DNA of 64,000 nt from assembly GCA_965200685.1 (NCBI GenBank), contig OZ241379.1:1736001-1800000 (forward strand), in the 5' to 3' direction. Of the stretch, positions 1-7,568 are shown in pieces; within the stretch, counting starts at the first letter, position 1; each line of letters opens with the position of its first letter. The notes below the pieces were generated by a model, which saw only the letters and a program-made list of their open reading frames with translations, was not told where the DNA came from and ran no database searches. The DNA is from Bin5 sp965200685 (GTDB taxonomy: Bacteria > Chloroflexota > Anaerolineae > Caldilineales > Caldilineaceae). The position numbers and the translations under genes are program-made.

Positions 1-277
1 TGCGGGAGAAATTTATGATTTTGACGCGCTTGTCCTGCTCGTGTAGCGCGGTCAGCAGAGAAAGTGAGCGGTCATAGCTGCCATCGTTGACGCAAATCAG
101 TTCCCACGGCTCGCCGATTTTGTCCAAGATAGCGGTCAGGTGCCGGTAGAGTTCGGGAAGTACCTCCTCCTCGTTGAAGATCGGCACGATTACGGAGATA
201 ACCGGGCGTTTGTCCGCAGTGATGAGCGTCGGTTTGAGCACTGCCTCTGGTAGACGCACCGCAATGGGTGTATACAT
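1..277 (-). CDS. Family 2 glycosyltransferase, 5' part only
   Basis: The left edge of the window cuts this gene, leaving about 92 codons from an ATG at 277. The translation has VISVIVPIFNEEEVLPEL near residue 26 followed by ICVNDGSYDRS, the nucleotide-binding loops of GT-A family 2 enzymes of the polyprenyl-phosphate sugar transferase type (DPM1/GtrB-like). Such enzymes move a sugar from a nucleotide donor to a lipid carrier or a glycan at the inner membrane face. The catalytic part and any C-terminal membrane segments lie outside the window, so the substrate cannot be inferred. It is divergent from the dehydrogenase at 489. Start is assigned as the first ATG of the open frame and could be later. 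Confidence 0.8.
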   Translation of the reverse strand, partial: MYTPIAVRLPEAVLKPTLITADKRPVISVIVPIFNEEEVLPELYRHLTAILDKIGEPWELICVNDGSYDRSLSLLTALHEQDKRVKIINFSR

Positions 278-425
278 CTCTGTTACATAAACCTCATGAT
301 TTGCAAAGATAGAATATGATCATACTGAAAATTGCAGGGTTGGTCAAGTGAATGATGTACGGAATGGCAGTTTATGGGCATGTCAGTTGCATGTTCGGTA
401 AAAATCGGCTACCCTATCAGAACTG

Positions 426-458
426 CAGTGGAGAGCCGTTACGATTCCTTCTCCACTG
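426..458. repeat. REP-like palindrome (ACTGCAGTGG family)
   Basis: Perfect 9-bp inverted repeat: CAGTGGAGA at 426-434 and TCTCCACTG at 450-458, with a 15-base loop. The left arm is preceded by AACTG, so it carries the ACTGCAGTGG core shared by many gene boundaries in the window. It lies in the leader of the dehydrogenase at 489. Confidence 0.55.
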
Positions 459-488
459 GTGTGATGACCATTTCACGGAGCCTGATTT

Positions 489-1520
489 ATGCCTACATTG
501 CAGCCAACACCTTTAGCAGACTATACCAGTCGTATCTTCCAGGCAGTGGGTACCCCAAAGACGACAGCTGATTTGGTCGGACGGTCGTTGGTGGCGGCCA
601 ATCTGGCCGGTCATGATTCCCATGGCGTCATCCGCATTATGCAGTACTTGAGACAGATCAGCGAGGACGAACTACGGCCCCAAGCCACACCACAGATTGA
701 GCGGGAAACGCCGGTGATGGCTCTGGTCGATGGCCATCGCTGTTTCGGACAACTGGCCGCCAAAGTCGCCATAGAACTGGGCATCAACAAGGCGAAAGGC
801 CAGGCAGTGGCGGCGGTCGGGCTGAAGCAATCTGGGCATGTAGGGCGATTAGGTGAATGGGTAGGGCTGGCAGCCGAGGCCGGATTGATTGCGCTGTCCT
901 ATGTCAACGGCGGGCGTTCTGGCGGATTGGTAGCACCCTTTGGCGGCGCAGAACGTCGCTTGGGCACAAACCCCATCGCCGCGGCCGTACCGCTGGAAAA
1001 CCGGCCACCTCTGCTGCTGGATTTTGCCACCAGTGCTGTGGCGGAGGGAAAGGTGCGGGTCGCCTTGAACAGCGGCAAACCGATCCCCGAAGGCTGGGCC
1101 CTGGACAAAACAGGCGCGCGGACTCTGAATCCGGCAGACCTATACGATGATGGAATGCTCCTACCTGCAGCCGGCCACAAGGGCTACGGTCTGGCTCTTT
1201 TGTGCGATTTTCTGGGCGGGCTGTTGACCGGGGCCGGCGGCCCCGGACTGCCCGGCGCACTATTGGGCAATGGCGTGCTGTTTGTTCTTTTGAACATTGA
1301 AGCATTCCGTCCTTTGGCCGATTTCTTTGCCGATAGCACACATATCGCAGACCGCATCAAAGCGACAAAACCTGCGCGAGGCTTTGAGGAAGTGCTCCTG
1401 CCCGGCGAGCCGGAGGTGCGCTCGGCCCAGGCCCGCGCAGAGAGCGGGATTCCGCTAGATGAGACCACCTGGGCGCAGATTGTCGAAACCGCGCACAAGC
1501 TGGACGTCGCCAGCATCTAA
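489..1520 (+). CDS. Ldh-family (malate/L-lactate type) NAD(P)-dependent dehydrogenase
   Basis: Member of the Ldh_2 / YiaK family (unlike Rossmann malate dehydrogenases) that reduces 2-oxoacids or oxidises 2-hydroxyacids with NAD(P)H. Seen: GHDSHGV at residues 41-47 with the conserved His, SGHVGRLGEW at 116-124, GGRSGGLVAPFGG at 141-153 and LGTNPIA at 158-164, all hallmarks of the family; 343 residues is the usual length. The ATG at 489 has ACGGAG at 475-480, eight bases upstream. The next gene, an isomerase-like TIM barrel, starts 44 bases downstream, suggesting a two-gene carbohydrate catabolic unit. The exact substrate (malate, ureidoglycolate, 2,3-diketogulonate) cannot be decided. Confidence 0.85.
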   Translation: MPTLQPTPLADYTSRIFQAVGTPKTTADLVGRSLVAANLAGHDSHGVIRIMQYLRQISEDELRPQATPQIERETPVMALVDGHRCFGQLAAKVAIELGINKAKGQAVAAVGLKQSGHVGRLGEWVGLAAEAGLIALSYVNGGRSGGLVAPFGGAERRLGTNPIAAAVPLENRPPLLLDFATSAVAEGKVRVALNSGKPIPEGWALDKTGARTLNPADLYDDGMLLPAAGHKGYGLALLCDFLGGLLTGAGGPGLPGALLGNGVLFVLLNIEAFRPLADFFADSTHIADRIKATKPARGFEEVLLPGEPEVRSAQARAESGIPLDETTWAQIVETAHKLDVASI

Positions 1521-1564
1521 AACCAGAGCAATTACGCTCCTCTATCTTGCACAGGAGTATACAC

Positions 1565-2437
1565 ATGTCACGAATCTCTACATCTTCCTGGAGCCTACAT
1601 AGGGCATTGGGAAGCCCGCCTCTCTTTGGCCCAGGGCAGCTATTCCCCAGCCCGTCTGCTGATGCGGCCATCAGCTTGCTAGAACTGCCAGCCGCCCTGG
1701 CCCGGGCCGACATCCACACATTGGAAATCGTCCACTTTCATTTTCCTAGTGCTGATGCCTCCTATATCATTGACCTCAAGGCTGCCTTACAGGAGGCTAG
1801 GGTCGAACTATTCAGTATTCTCATTGACGCCGGCGACATCACCCACCCAGACCCGTCCACCCGGGCCGAAGAGATGGTGTGGATTCGTTCATGGTTGGAC
1901 ATCGCCGCCCAATGTGGTGCAACCCACGCCCGTGTGGTAGGGGGCTATCAGCCGATTGAGCGCAACAACACACCCCTGATCGATCATCCGGTCGTACACT
2001 GTAGTGCCCAAGGGCTGCGGGAATTGGCCGGCTACGCGCGAGGGATTGGTGTGCAGGTGATCACTGAAAATTTTCGCGAAACCACAAACAGGGCCGCTCA
2101 GGTATTGGCGATTCTGGAACGATGTGAAGGCCAAGTGGGGCTGTGCGCCGATTTCGGCAATTACAAAGGCGATGACCGCTATGAGGAGTTGGCCGCCATC
2201 TTCCCGAAAGCTGATGCAGCCCATGTGAAAGCCTTGTATGATGCCGAGGGCAACCCAGACCAAGACGAGTTTCGCCATTCGTTGGGGATGTTGGCATCCG
2301 CGGGGTTTGATGGCCCCATGTCGCTGATATTCGACACCGCACTATATGGCAACAGGTCCGAATGGGACAATCTAGCACAAATGCGGACCATGGCCTCACC
2401 CTTCTGTACTGCCTCCTTCGCAGAGCAGAAACCATAA
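1565..2437 (+). CDS. Sugar phosphate isomerase/epimerase-like TIM barrel protein
   Basis: AP_endonuc_2-type TIM barrel (xylose isomerase-like fold), probably interconverting a sugar or sugar acid. The ATG at 1565 is chosen over an upstream TTG at 1547 because AGGAG at 1553-1557 lies seven bases before it; this gives 290 residues, the usual size. Seen: an N-terminal barrel strand (SRISTSSWSLHRAL), a His-rich segment EIVHFHFPS, the strand THARVVGGYQP, the metal-site-like VQVITENF and VGLCADFGNY, and DAAHVKALYD towards the C-terminus, giving Glu/Asp/His ligands at the ends of strands. Downstream of the Ldh-family gene in the same direction; likely co-transcribed. Substrate unknown. Confidence 0.75.
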   Translation: MSRISTSSWSLHRALGSPPLFGPGQLFPSPSADAAISLLELPAALARADIHTLEIVHFHFPSADASYIIDLKAALQEARVELFSILIDAGDITHPDPSTRAEEMVWIRSWLDIAAQCGATHARVVGGYQPIERNNTPLIDHPVVHCSAQGLRELAGYARGIGVQVITENFRETTNRAAQVLAILERCEGQVGLCADFGNYKGDDRYEELAAIFPKADAAHVKALYDAEGNPDQDEFRHSLGMLASAGFDGPMSLIFDTALYGNRSEWDNLAQMRTMASPFCTASFAEQKP

Positions 2438-2471
2438 GCTGAGCCAGCCTGCTACGCCGGAAGAGAGAACG

Positions 2472-2493
2472 GGAGAGAACCCCCACTCTCTCC
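2472..2493. terminator. Hairpin between convergent genes
   Basis: GGAGAGA at 2472-2478 pairs with TCTCTCC at 2487-2493 around an 8-base loop, between the isomerase (+) and OsmC (-) stop codons. No strong T-run follows on either strand, so termination activity is inferred from position only. Confidence 0.4.
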
Positions 2494-2507
2494 TCTTCCG
2501 ATTCAAG

Positions 2508-2930
2508 TTAGCCAACCAGAGCAGCATCGAGTACAATTTCATCAACCGCGGCCAGAGCTTTGGAGATAGGGCAATCGTCCTTCGCTTGGGTCGCGTACTC
2601 GGCGAATTTGTCCGCGGACAGGCCAGGAACTTCCGCCCTGCACGTCAGCTCGATTTTGCTGACCGTAGGGCCTTCTGTCAGATGGACATCTGCCGAAGTG
2701 TGAACGCTTGTGGGGGTGAAACCATCACCGCTTAGAAGAGCTGAGAGAAACATAGAATAGCAGCCGGCATGCGCCGCACCGATCAACTCTTCTGGATTGG
2801 TGCCGGGCCCGGACTCGAAACGAGAAGCAAAGGTGAAGGGCCCTTCGTACAGGCCGCTCCCTAGTTTCATGGTGCCGGATCCTTCATTCAGTGAGCCGTT
2901 CCAGATGGCGGTGGAGTTACGCACTGTCAT
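2508..2930 (-). CDS. OsmC/Ohr-family peroxidase
   Basis: Thiol-dependent peroxidase of the OsmC family that detoxifies organic hydroperoxides. The ATG at 2930 is used rather than an upstream start at 2975 because GGAGG precedes it closely; this gives 140 residues, the family norm. Seen: the two redox cysteines, C57 in AHAGCYSMFLS and C120 in DDCPISKAL, with an Arg near residue 37 in FASRFES as expected for the active site. The opening residues (NSTAIWNGSL...GSGTMKLGSG) match the OsmC subgroup rather than Ohr. Transcribed divergently from the nucleotidyltransferase-like gene at 3160. Confidence 0.9.
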   Translation of the reverse strand: MTVRNSTAIWNGSLNEGSGTMKLGSGLYEGPFTFASRFESGPGTNPEELIGAAHAGCYSMFLSALLSGDGFTPTSVHTSADVHLTEGPTVSKIELTCRAEVPGLSADKFAEYATQAKDDCPISKALAAVDEIVLDAALVG

Positions 2931-3159
2931 GGAGATTCCTCCTAGTTGTGAACTATGGTTTGAAACATAAGCCAACGACCATTAGTTTACCACAAATTGC
3001 ATGTTACATACCTATTGGCCCTATGATGGGTTACAGCGGCCAACAGCAGTGTTTCGCTGCAACACCACACCGAACGCAGGAGTTGCAAAACACCTTTTGA
3101 ATGTTGTGGTATACTCTCCCAATAGCAGTAGCGAGAACTAGGTATTGAGGTGTAAGATA

Positions 3160-4011
3160 ATGGATATTACAAAAGCAGTTATCACCGCCGCCAGACGCGA
3201 CCAATACAGCTTGCCCCTGCAGATGATCATTGACCGGGACGGCGTGGAAAAGTCGGTCCTACACATTCTGGTGGAGGAGGTCCTTGACGCCGGGGTTGAT
3301 GATATCTGTGTTGTCATTCGGCCGGGGGATGAGGCCACCTATGCTGCAGTAGCCGGTGAGCATGCCGGACGGCTTCACTTCGTTCAGCAGACCGAACAAA
3401 AGGGGTATGCACACGCTGTGTACTGTGCTCGTGAGTTTGTCGGCCGGGATCCCTTCCTGCATCTAGTGGGGGATCACCTATACGTCAGCCAGAGTCGTGA
3501 CCGTTGCACGCCCCAGCTCGTGGAGGTCGCACGCGCCCATAACTGCTCCGTCTCTGCGGTGCAAGCCACCCGCGAAACCCTCCTGCCTTTCTATGGCACC
3601 ATCGGCGGCCGGCGTTTGCCCGGCCAGCCGCAACTATATCGGGTGGAGACGGTCATTGAAAAGCCTACGCCTACCGAGGCCGAGCAGCAGCTCGTCGTCT
3701 CCGGCCTGCGGGTCGGCCACTATCTCTGTTTCTTCGGCATTCACATCCTGACAGCGACTGTCATGGACATTCTCGGCCGCATATTGGCTACCCCAGAAAA
3801 CGTCGGCACCTCCCTATCTGTGGTCCTGCATGATCTGGCCCACCGGGAACAGTACCTAGCCCTAGAGCAGCGAGGCATGCGCTTTGATATGGGGATGAAG
3901 TATGGATTGCTCTCTGCACAGATCGCCATGGCCTTGAACGGGCGGGACCGGGATGATGTGCTGACTCTGCTGCTGGAACTGCTGGCGACCCAGCACACCA
4001 GTGGTGAGTGA
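3160..4011 (+). CDS. GalU-like nucleotidyltransferase lacking the canonical nucleotide-binding loop
   Basis: The fold follows sugar-1-phosphate nucleotidylyltransferases: KAVITAA at the start, SVLHILVEEVLDAGVDDICVV, a QQTEQKGYAHAVYCA stretch like the GalU QxxxxGxGHA region, and FLHLVGDHLYVS like the metal Asp motif. However, the loop normally reading AAGxGTRxLPxTK is AARRDQYSLPLQ here, so the glycine-rich phosphate loop and its Arg are missing. ATG at 3160 is preferred over TTG 3145 because GAGG sits nine bases upstream; 283 residues. It is followed 62 bases later by a kinase-pyrophosphorylase fusion, so it may be a regulatory or partner subunit of sugar activation. Its last codons (HTSGE, stop) fall in the dispersed AACACCAGTGG element. 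Confidence 0.65.
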   Translation: MDITKAVITAARRDQYSLPLQMIIDRDGVEKSVLHILVEEVLDAGVDDICVVIRPGDEATYAAVAGEHAGRLHFVQQTEQKGYAHAVYCAREFVGRDPFLHLVGDHLYVSQSRDRCTPQLVEVARAHNCSVSAVQATRETLLPFYGTIGGRRLPGQPQLYRVETVIEKPTPTEAEQQLVVSGLRVGHYLCFFGIHILTATVMDILGRILATPENVGTSLSVVLHDLAHREQYLALEQRGMRFDMGMKYGLLSAQIAMALNGRDRDDVLTLLLELLATQHTSGE

Positions 4012-4073
4012 AGGTGACGAATGGCGAGTAATGACTTTTCACGGCAGTTTTGTTGTGTAGGAGACATAGGAGA

Positions 4074-7000
4074 ATGAGCGAACTGGTCAAAATTATCACT
4101 GCTACCGACCCATCCATCCGCAATCGCTCGTTGGAAGGGTTCGTCCACACCGCTTCGGCAGAGATATTGCTGCAAGAATGCGCGGCATTGGATCAGATGC
4201 GTCGGGACAATGATAATCTCTACGAACGGGTGCGGGCCTTCTTTTTCTTGTACGCCATCCACCGCTTCCATCTGCCGGCCAAGGCCGGCGTTGCCCCTAG
4301 GGGGATGATCCCCTTCAGTGGCTACGAAGACCTGCTCAACCGTCGCTTTGAGGAAGCGATTGAGACATTTCTACGGGACCAATCCCAAGCAGGGCCGAGC
4401 GAAGCCATCTCCAGCGGCCTGGCTGCAGCCTATCGTCAGCTCGGCTTCCAGACATTGGCAGACCAGGTGCGGCGCAGTGTGCGTTCTGTGCGGGGCAACC
4501 AGTGGATGTTTCGAGTCGGTCATCCGTCCGACTATCCACTGCGGGTGCGCCCGGAACTGTGTCGTCCTCTCAGCAATGGTCTTTTTCCCCTGCTGAAAGA
4601 GGCGACCCCGGTGCGTATGGACCTGTCCCACAGCGGCTGGAGTGATATCTTCTTTTTGGGTATGGATTTCCCCGAAGGCGCACGGGTGTTGAACGTCTCC
4701 ATTGATCTGAGTGTGCGGGGCCGGGATGGAGAACGCCCTCAACCTTTGTCACCGGTGGAGTGCTACTTTCGGGTCATTGACCGTCCGGTTCTGCGGCTGG
4801 TCAGCGTGGATTTGGAAGCGAGTGCTGAAATTACAACCTTTGCTGAAGTATTCGACTTTGCCCGGGACTATCTCGGGCTGCTGAAGGCCGCGCTGATCGC
4901 TGCTGGCATCGTGCCGCCGGGCATGGAAGGCGCGTACCAGCCCCTCACCGACTTGCTGACCCGGCTGGTTGGCCCTGGCTACGGCATTGAACTGGTTAGC
5001 AAAGTCAACAACATACCCAAAGGATCGCGACTGGCGGTCTCTACCAGTCTATTGGCAAGCCTTATTGCCGTCTGTATGCGGGCCACCGGCCAGGCCCATT
5101 CTCTCAGCGGCGGCCTCAATGAAGAAGAACGTCGGCTTGTGGCCGCGCGGGCGATCCTCGGTGAGTGGCTGGGCGGGTCCGGCGGCGGCTGGCAGGATTC
5201 CGGCGGTATCTGGCCAGGTATGAAACTAATTCAAGGGGAGCTGTCCGCAGAAGGAGATCCGGAGTTCGGGATCAGCCGTGGCCGACTTTTGCCCAGCCAT
5301 CATGTTTTTGAACGTGATGAGATCAACGAGGAAACTAGGCGGGCTTTGCAAGCGAGTCTGGTCTTAGTTCACGGCGGCATGGCCCAAGATGTAGGGCCGA
5401 TCCTAGAGATGGTGACAGAGAAATATCTACTCCGCTTGGAAAAGGAGTGGAAGGCCCGCCAAGAGGCGATGAGTACCTTGGATAAGATATTAGACCTTTT
5501 GCAGCAAGGAGATGTGCAGGTCATCGGTCAAGCCACGGAACGCAATTTCAACGGACCGATTCAGGCCATTATTCCCTGGGCGGGGAACCTCTACACCGAT
5601 ACCCTGATTCAGCAGGTGCGGGCCGAGTTCGGTAAAAACTTCTGGGGCTTCTGGATGCTGGGCGGCATGTCCGGCGGCGGCATGGGCTTTATCTTTCATC
5701 CCCAACATAAGGCCGCGGGCAAGGCCCGGTTGCAAGAGATCATGGACAGCACCAAAGCGCGCATGGAACGGGAGATCCCCTTTGCCATACAACCGGTAGT
5801 ATACAACTTTGAGATCAACGAGAAGGGCACCTGGGCCGAACTGTTGCGCGGACACAATGCACTATTGCCCGCAGCCTACTACCGGCTGACTGTTCCCACA
5901 CTTCTGCGCCAGGACCATTGGGCTCTTTCCTCGGGCCAGCGCGCGGAGATGGACCGCTTTGGGTCTGCCTGTCGTACAGATGCAGCCCTATCCGATATGG
6001 TCCAGTCTCTCTTCAACCGCATGTTGCCCCAGGAGCAGGTCGTAGAAGAGGAGGATTCCCTGACCGTGCTGCTTGAGGACAATGCCTTTGACCGTGAGGA
6101 ACACGAACAGATCCGTAATGACCTGCGGAGCGGACGCATCGGCCTAGCCCAAAATCGTCTACCGGCCCGCAGTCTCATTCAGGAAGTGGCCCCGGCCGAT
6201 ATGGCCGACGCGACTGTGAATCTGCCGGAACGTCTGCGGAAACTTGGTATGGCTGCGCTGAAAAACGGCGAAGTAGCGGTCGTTACCTTGGCTGGGGGTG
6301 CGGGCAGCCGTTGGACCCAAGGCGCGGGGGTTGTCAAGGCCCTCAATCCCTTCGTCCGTCTGGGCGGCAAACATCGCAACTTTATTGAAATTCACCTAGC
6401 CAAAAGCCGGCGCATCAACCGGCTTTGCGGCACGCCCTTGCCCCACATCATCACCACCAGTTATCTCACCCACAGCGCAATTGCCGACTGTCTGCGCGAC
6501 GCGGACGACTATGGCTATGAAGGGCCGCTCCTTCTGTCCCCAGGCCGCAGTATCGGGTTGCGTATGGTGCCAATGGCCCGGGATTTGCGTTTCGCATGGG
6601 AGGAGATGCCCCGGCAAATTCTGGATGTACAGGCGCAAAAGGTGCAGGAAAGCCTCCACGCCGCGCTGATCAATTGGGCCCGCTCCATGGGAGAGGGCAG
6701 CGACTACACCGACAATCTGCCTGGCCAGTGCATCCACCCGGTGGGCCACTGGTATGAACTGCCGAACCTCCTGCGGAATGGCGTCTTGTGCCAGCTACTG
6801 GAGGAGCGTCCGCAGCTTCAGTATGTAATGATGCACAATATTGACACCGTGGGCGCGGATATCGATCCAGCCTTGCTGGGCCTGCACATCCGCTCGCAGG
6901 TCACCATGACAGCCGAAGTCATCAACCGCCGGCTAGAAGACAGAGGCGGCGGTCTGGCCCGCATTGACGGTAAAGTGCGGTTGGTGGAAGGCCTGGCCCT

Positions 7001-7421
7001 CCCTTGGGAGGAGATCGAGTTCCGTCTAACCTTCTATAACTCCAACACCTTCTGGATTCACATCGACCGCCTGTTGACGATCTTTGGCCTCACACGGGCG
7101 GACCTGGCCGACGAAACCCGAGTGGCTGACGCGGTACGACAGATGGCCGCGCTTATGCCCACCTATGTAACGCTTAAGGATGTGAAGAAACGTTGGGGCC
7201 GTGGCCAAGAGGACATCTTCCCGGTCGTCCAGTTTGAGAAGCTGTGGGGCGATATGACCGCATTGCCGGAGATGGATTGCCGCTTTGTTATCGTGCCACG
7301 GCCACGAGGCCACCAGCTCAAAGAAGTGGCCCAATTGGACGGATGGTTCCGAGATGGATCAGCCGCCTACGTGGAAAATCTATGTGAATGGAATCACAGT
7401 ACTGCGGAGTTGGGACGATAA
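4074..7421 (+). CDS. GHMP sugar kinase - UDP-sugar pyrophosphorylase fusion protein
   Basis: A 1115-residue bifunctional candidate for salvage of a free sugar to a nucleotide sugar. Residues 1-170 are helical and unassigned. Residues 178-600 resemble the fucokinase branch of GHMP kinases: VRMDLSHSGWSD (180-191), VLNVSIDL (205-212), RLVSVDLEASAEI (241-253), IPKGSRLAVSTS (314-325) in place of motif 2 PxGSGLGSS, and LGGMSGGGMGF near 528-540 as motif 3. From about residue 730 a UDPGP-type domain begins with LAGGAGSRW and a downstream VKALNPF lysine. Domain order is kinase first, the reverse of the Bacteroides Fkp enzyme. ATG 4074 is used with AGGAG at 4059-4063. Sugar identity is unknown, and the altered glycines in kinase motif 2 leave activity uncertain. 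Confidence 0.7.
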   Translation: MSELVKIITATDPSIRNRSLEGFVHTASAEILLQECAALDQMRRDNDNLYERVRAFFFLYAIHRFHLPAKAGVAPRGMIPFSGYEDLLNRRFEEAIETFLRDQSQAGPSEAISSGLAAAYRQLGFQTLADQVRRSVRSVRGNQWMFRVGHPSDYPLRVRPELCRPLSNGLFPLLKEATPVRMDLSHSGWSDIFFLGMDFPEGARVLNVSIDLSVRGRDGERPQPLSPVECYFRVIDRPVLRLVSVDLEASAEITTFAEVFDFARDYLGLLKAALIAAGIVPPGMEGAYQPLTDLLTRLVGPGYGIELVSKVNNIPKGSRLAVSTSLLASLIAVCMRATGQAHSLSGGLNEEERRLVAARAILGEWLGGSGGGWQDSGGIWPGMKLIQGELSAEGDPEFGISRGRLLPSHHVFERDEINEETRRALQASLVLVHGGMAQDVGPILEMVTEKYLLRLEKEWKARQEAMSTLDKILDLLQQGDVQVIGQATERNFNGPIQAIIPWAGNLYTDTLIQQVRAEFGKNFWGFWMLGGMSGGGMGFIFHPQHKAAGKARLQEIMDSTKARMEREIPFAIQPVVYNFEINEKGTWAELLRGHNALLPAAYYRLTVPTLLRQDHWALSSGQRAEMDRFGSACRTDAALSDMVQSLFNRMLPQEQVVEEEDSLTVLLEDNAFDREEHEQIRNDLRSGRIGLAQNRLPARSLIQEVAPADMADATVNLPERLRKLGMAALKNGEVAVVTLAGGAGSRWTQGAGVVKALNPFVRLGGKHRNFIEIHLAKSRRINRLCGTPLPHIITTSYLTHSAIADCLRDADDYGYEGPLLLSPGRSIGLRMVPMARDLRFAWEEMPRQILDVQAQKVQESLHAALINWARSMGEGSDYTDNLPGQCIHPVGHWYELPNLLRNGVLCQLLEERPQLQYVMMHNIDTVGADIDPALLGLHIRSQVTMTAEVINRRLEDRGGGLARIDGKVRLVEGLALPWEEIEFRLTFYNSNTFWIHIDRLLTIFGLTRADLADETRVADAVRQMAALMPTYVTLKDVKKRWGRGQEDIFPVVQFEKLWGDMTALPEMDCRFVIVPRPRGHQLKEVAQLDGWFRDGSAAYVENLCEWNHSTAELGR

Positions 7422-7511
7422 GGCCCGCTGGATACGTTCAATGGAAAGAATGAGGTAGTCCCCGCCTTGCCACAGGCCTGAACACCAGCACCGCTAATCT
7501 ATTGACAGTTG

Positions 7512-7541
7512 AAGGGGGAGCCATGATTCGGCTCCCCCCTT
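7512..7541. terminator. Bidirectional hairpin terminator
   Basis: GGGGGAGCC at 7514-7522 pairs with GGCTCCCCC at 7530-7538 around a 7-base loop, flanked by AA and TT. It lies between the convergent kinase fusion (+) and LRR gene (-). A close copy lies at 52354-52382 beyond the second LRR locus, together with matching flanking bases, so the terminator belongs to the duplicated unit. Confidence 0.7.
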
Positions 7542-7568
7542 ATCTTTTGCCAATTGCAACGGGCCCAC

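Noticed and set aside
904..1341. 145-codon minus-strand ORF in the Ldh gene
   Set aside because: Shadow of a well supported enzyme gene on the plus strand; composition is Arg/Pro-rich as for antisense frames.
3060..3159. Promoter for the nucleotidyltransferase-like gene
   Set aside because: A TATACT-like box is present, but no -35 box occurs at an acceptable distance.
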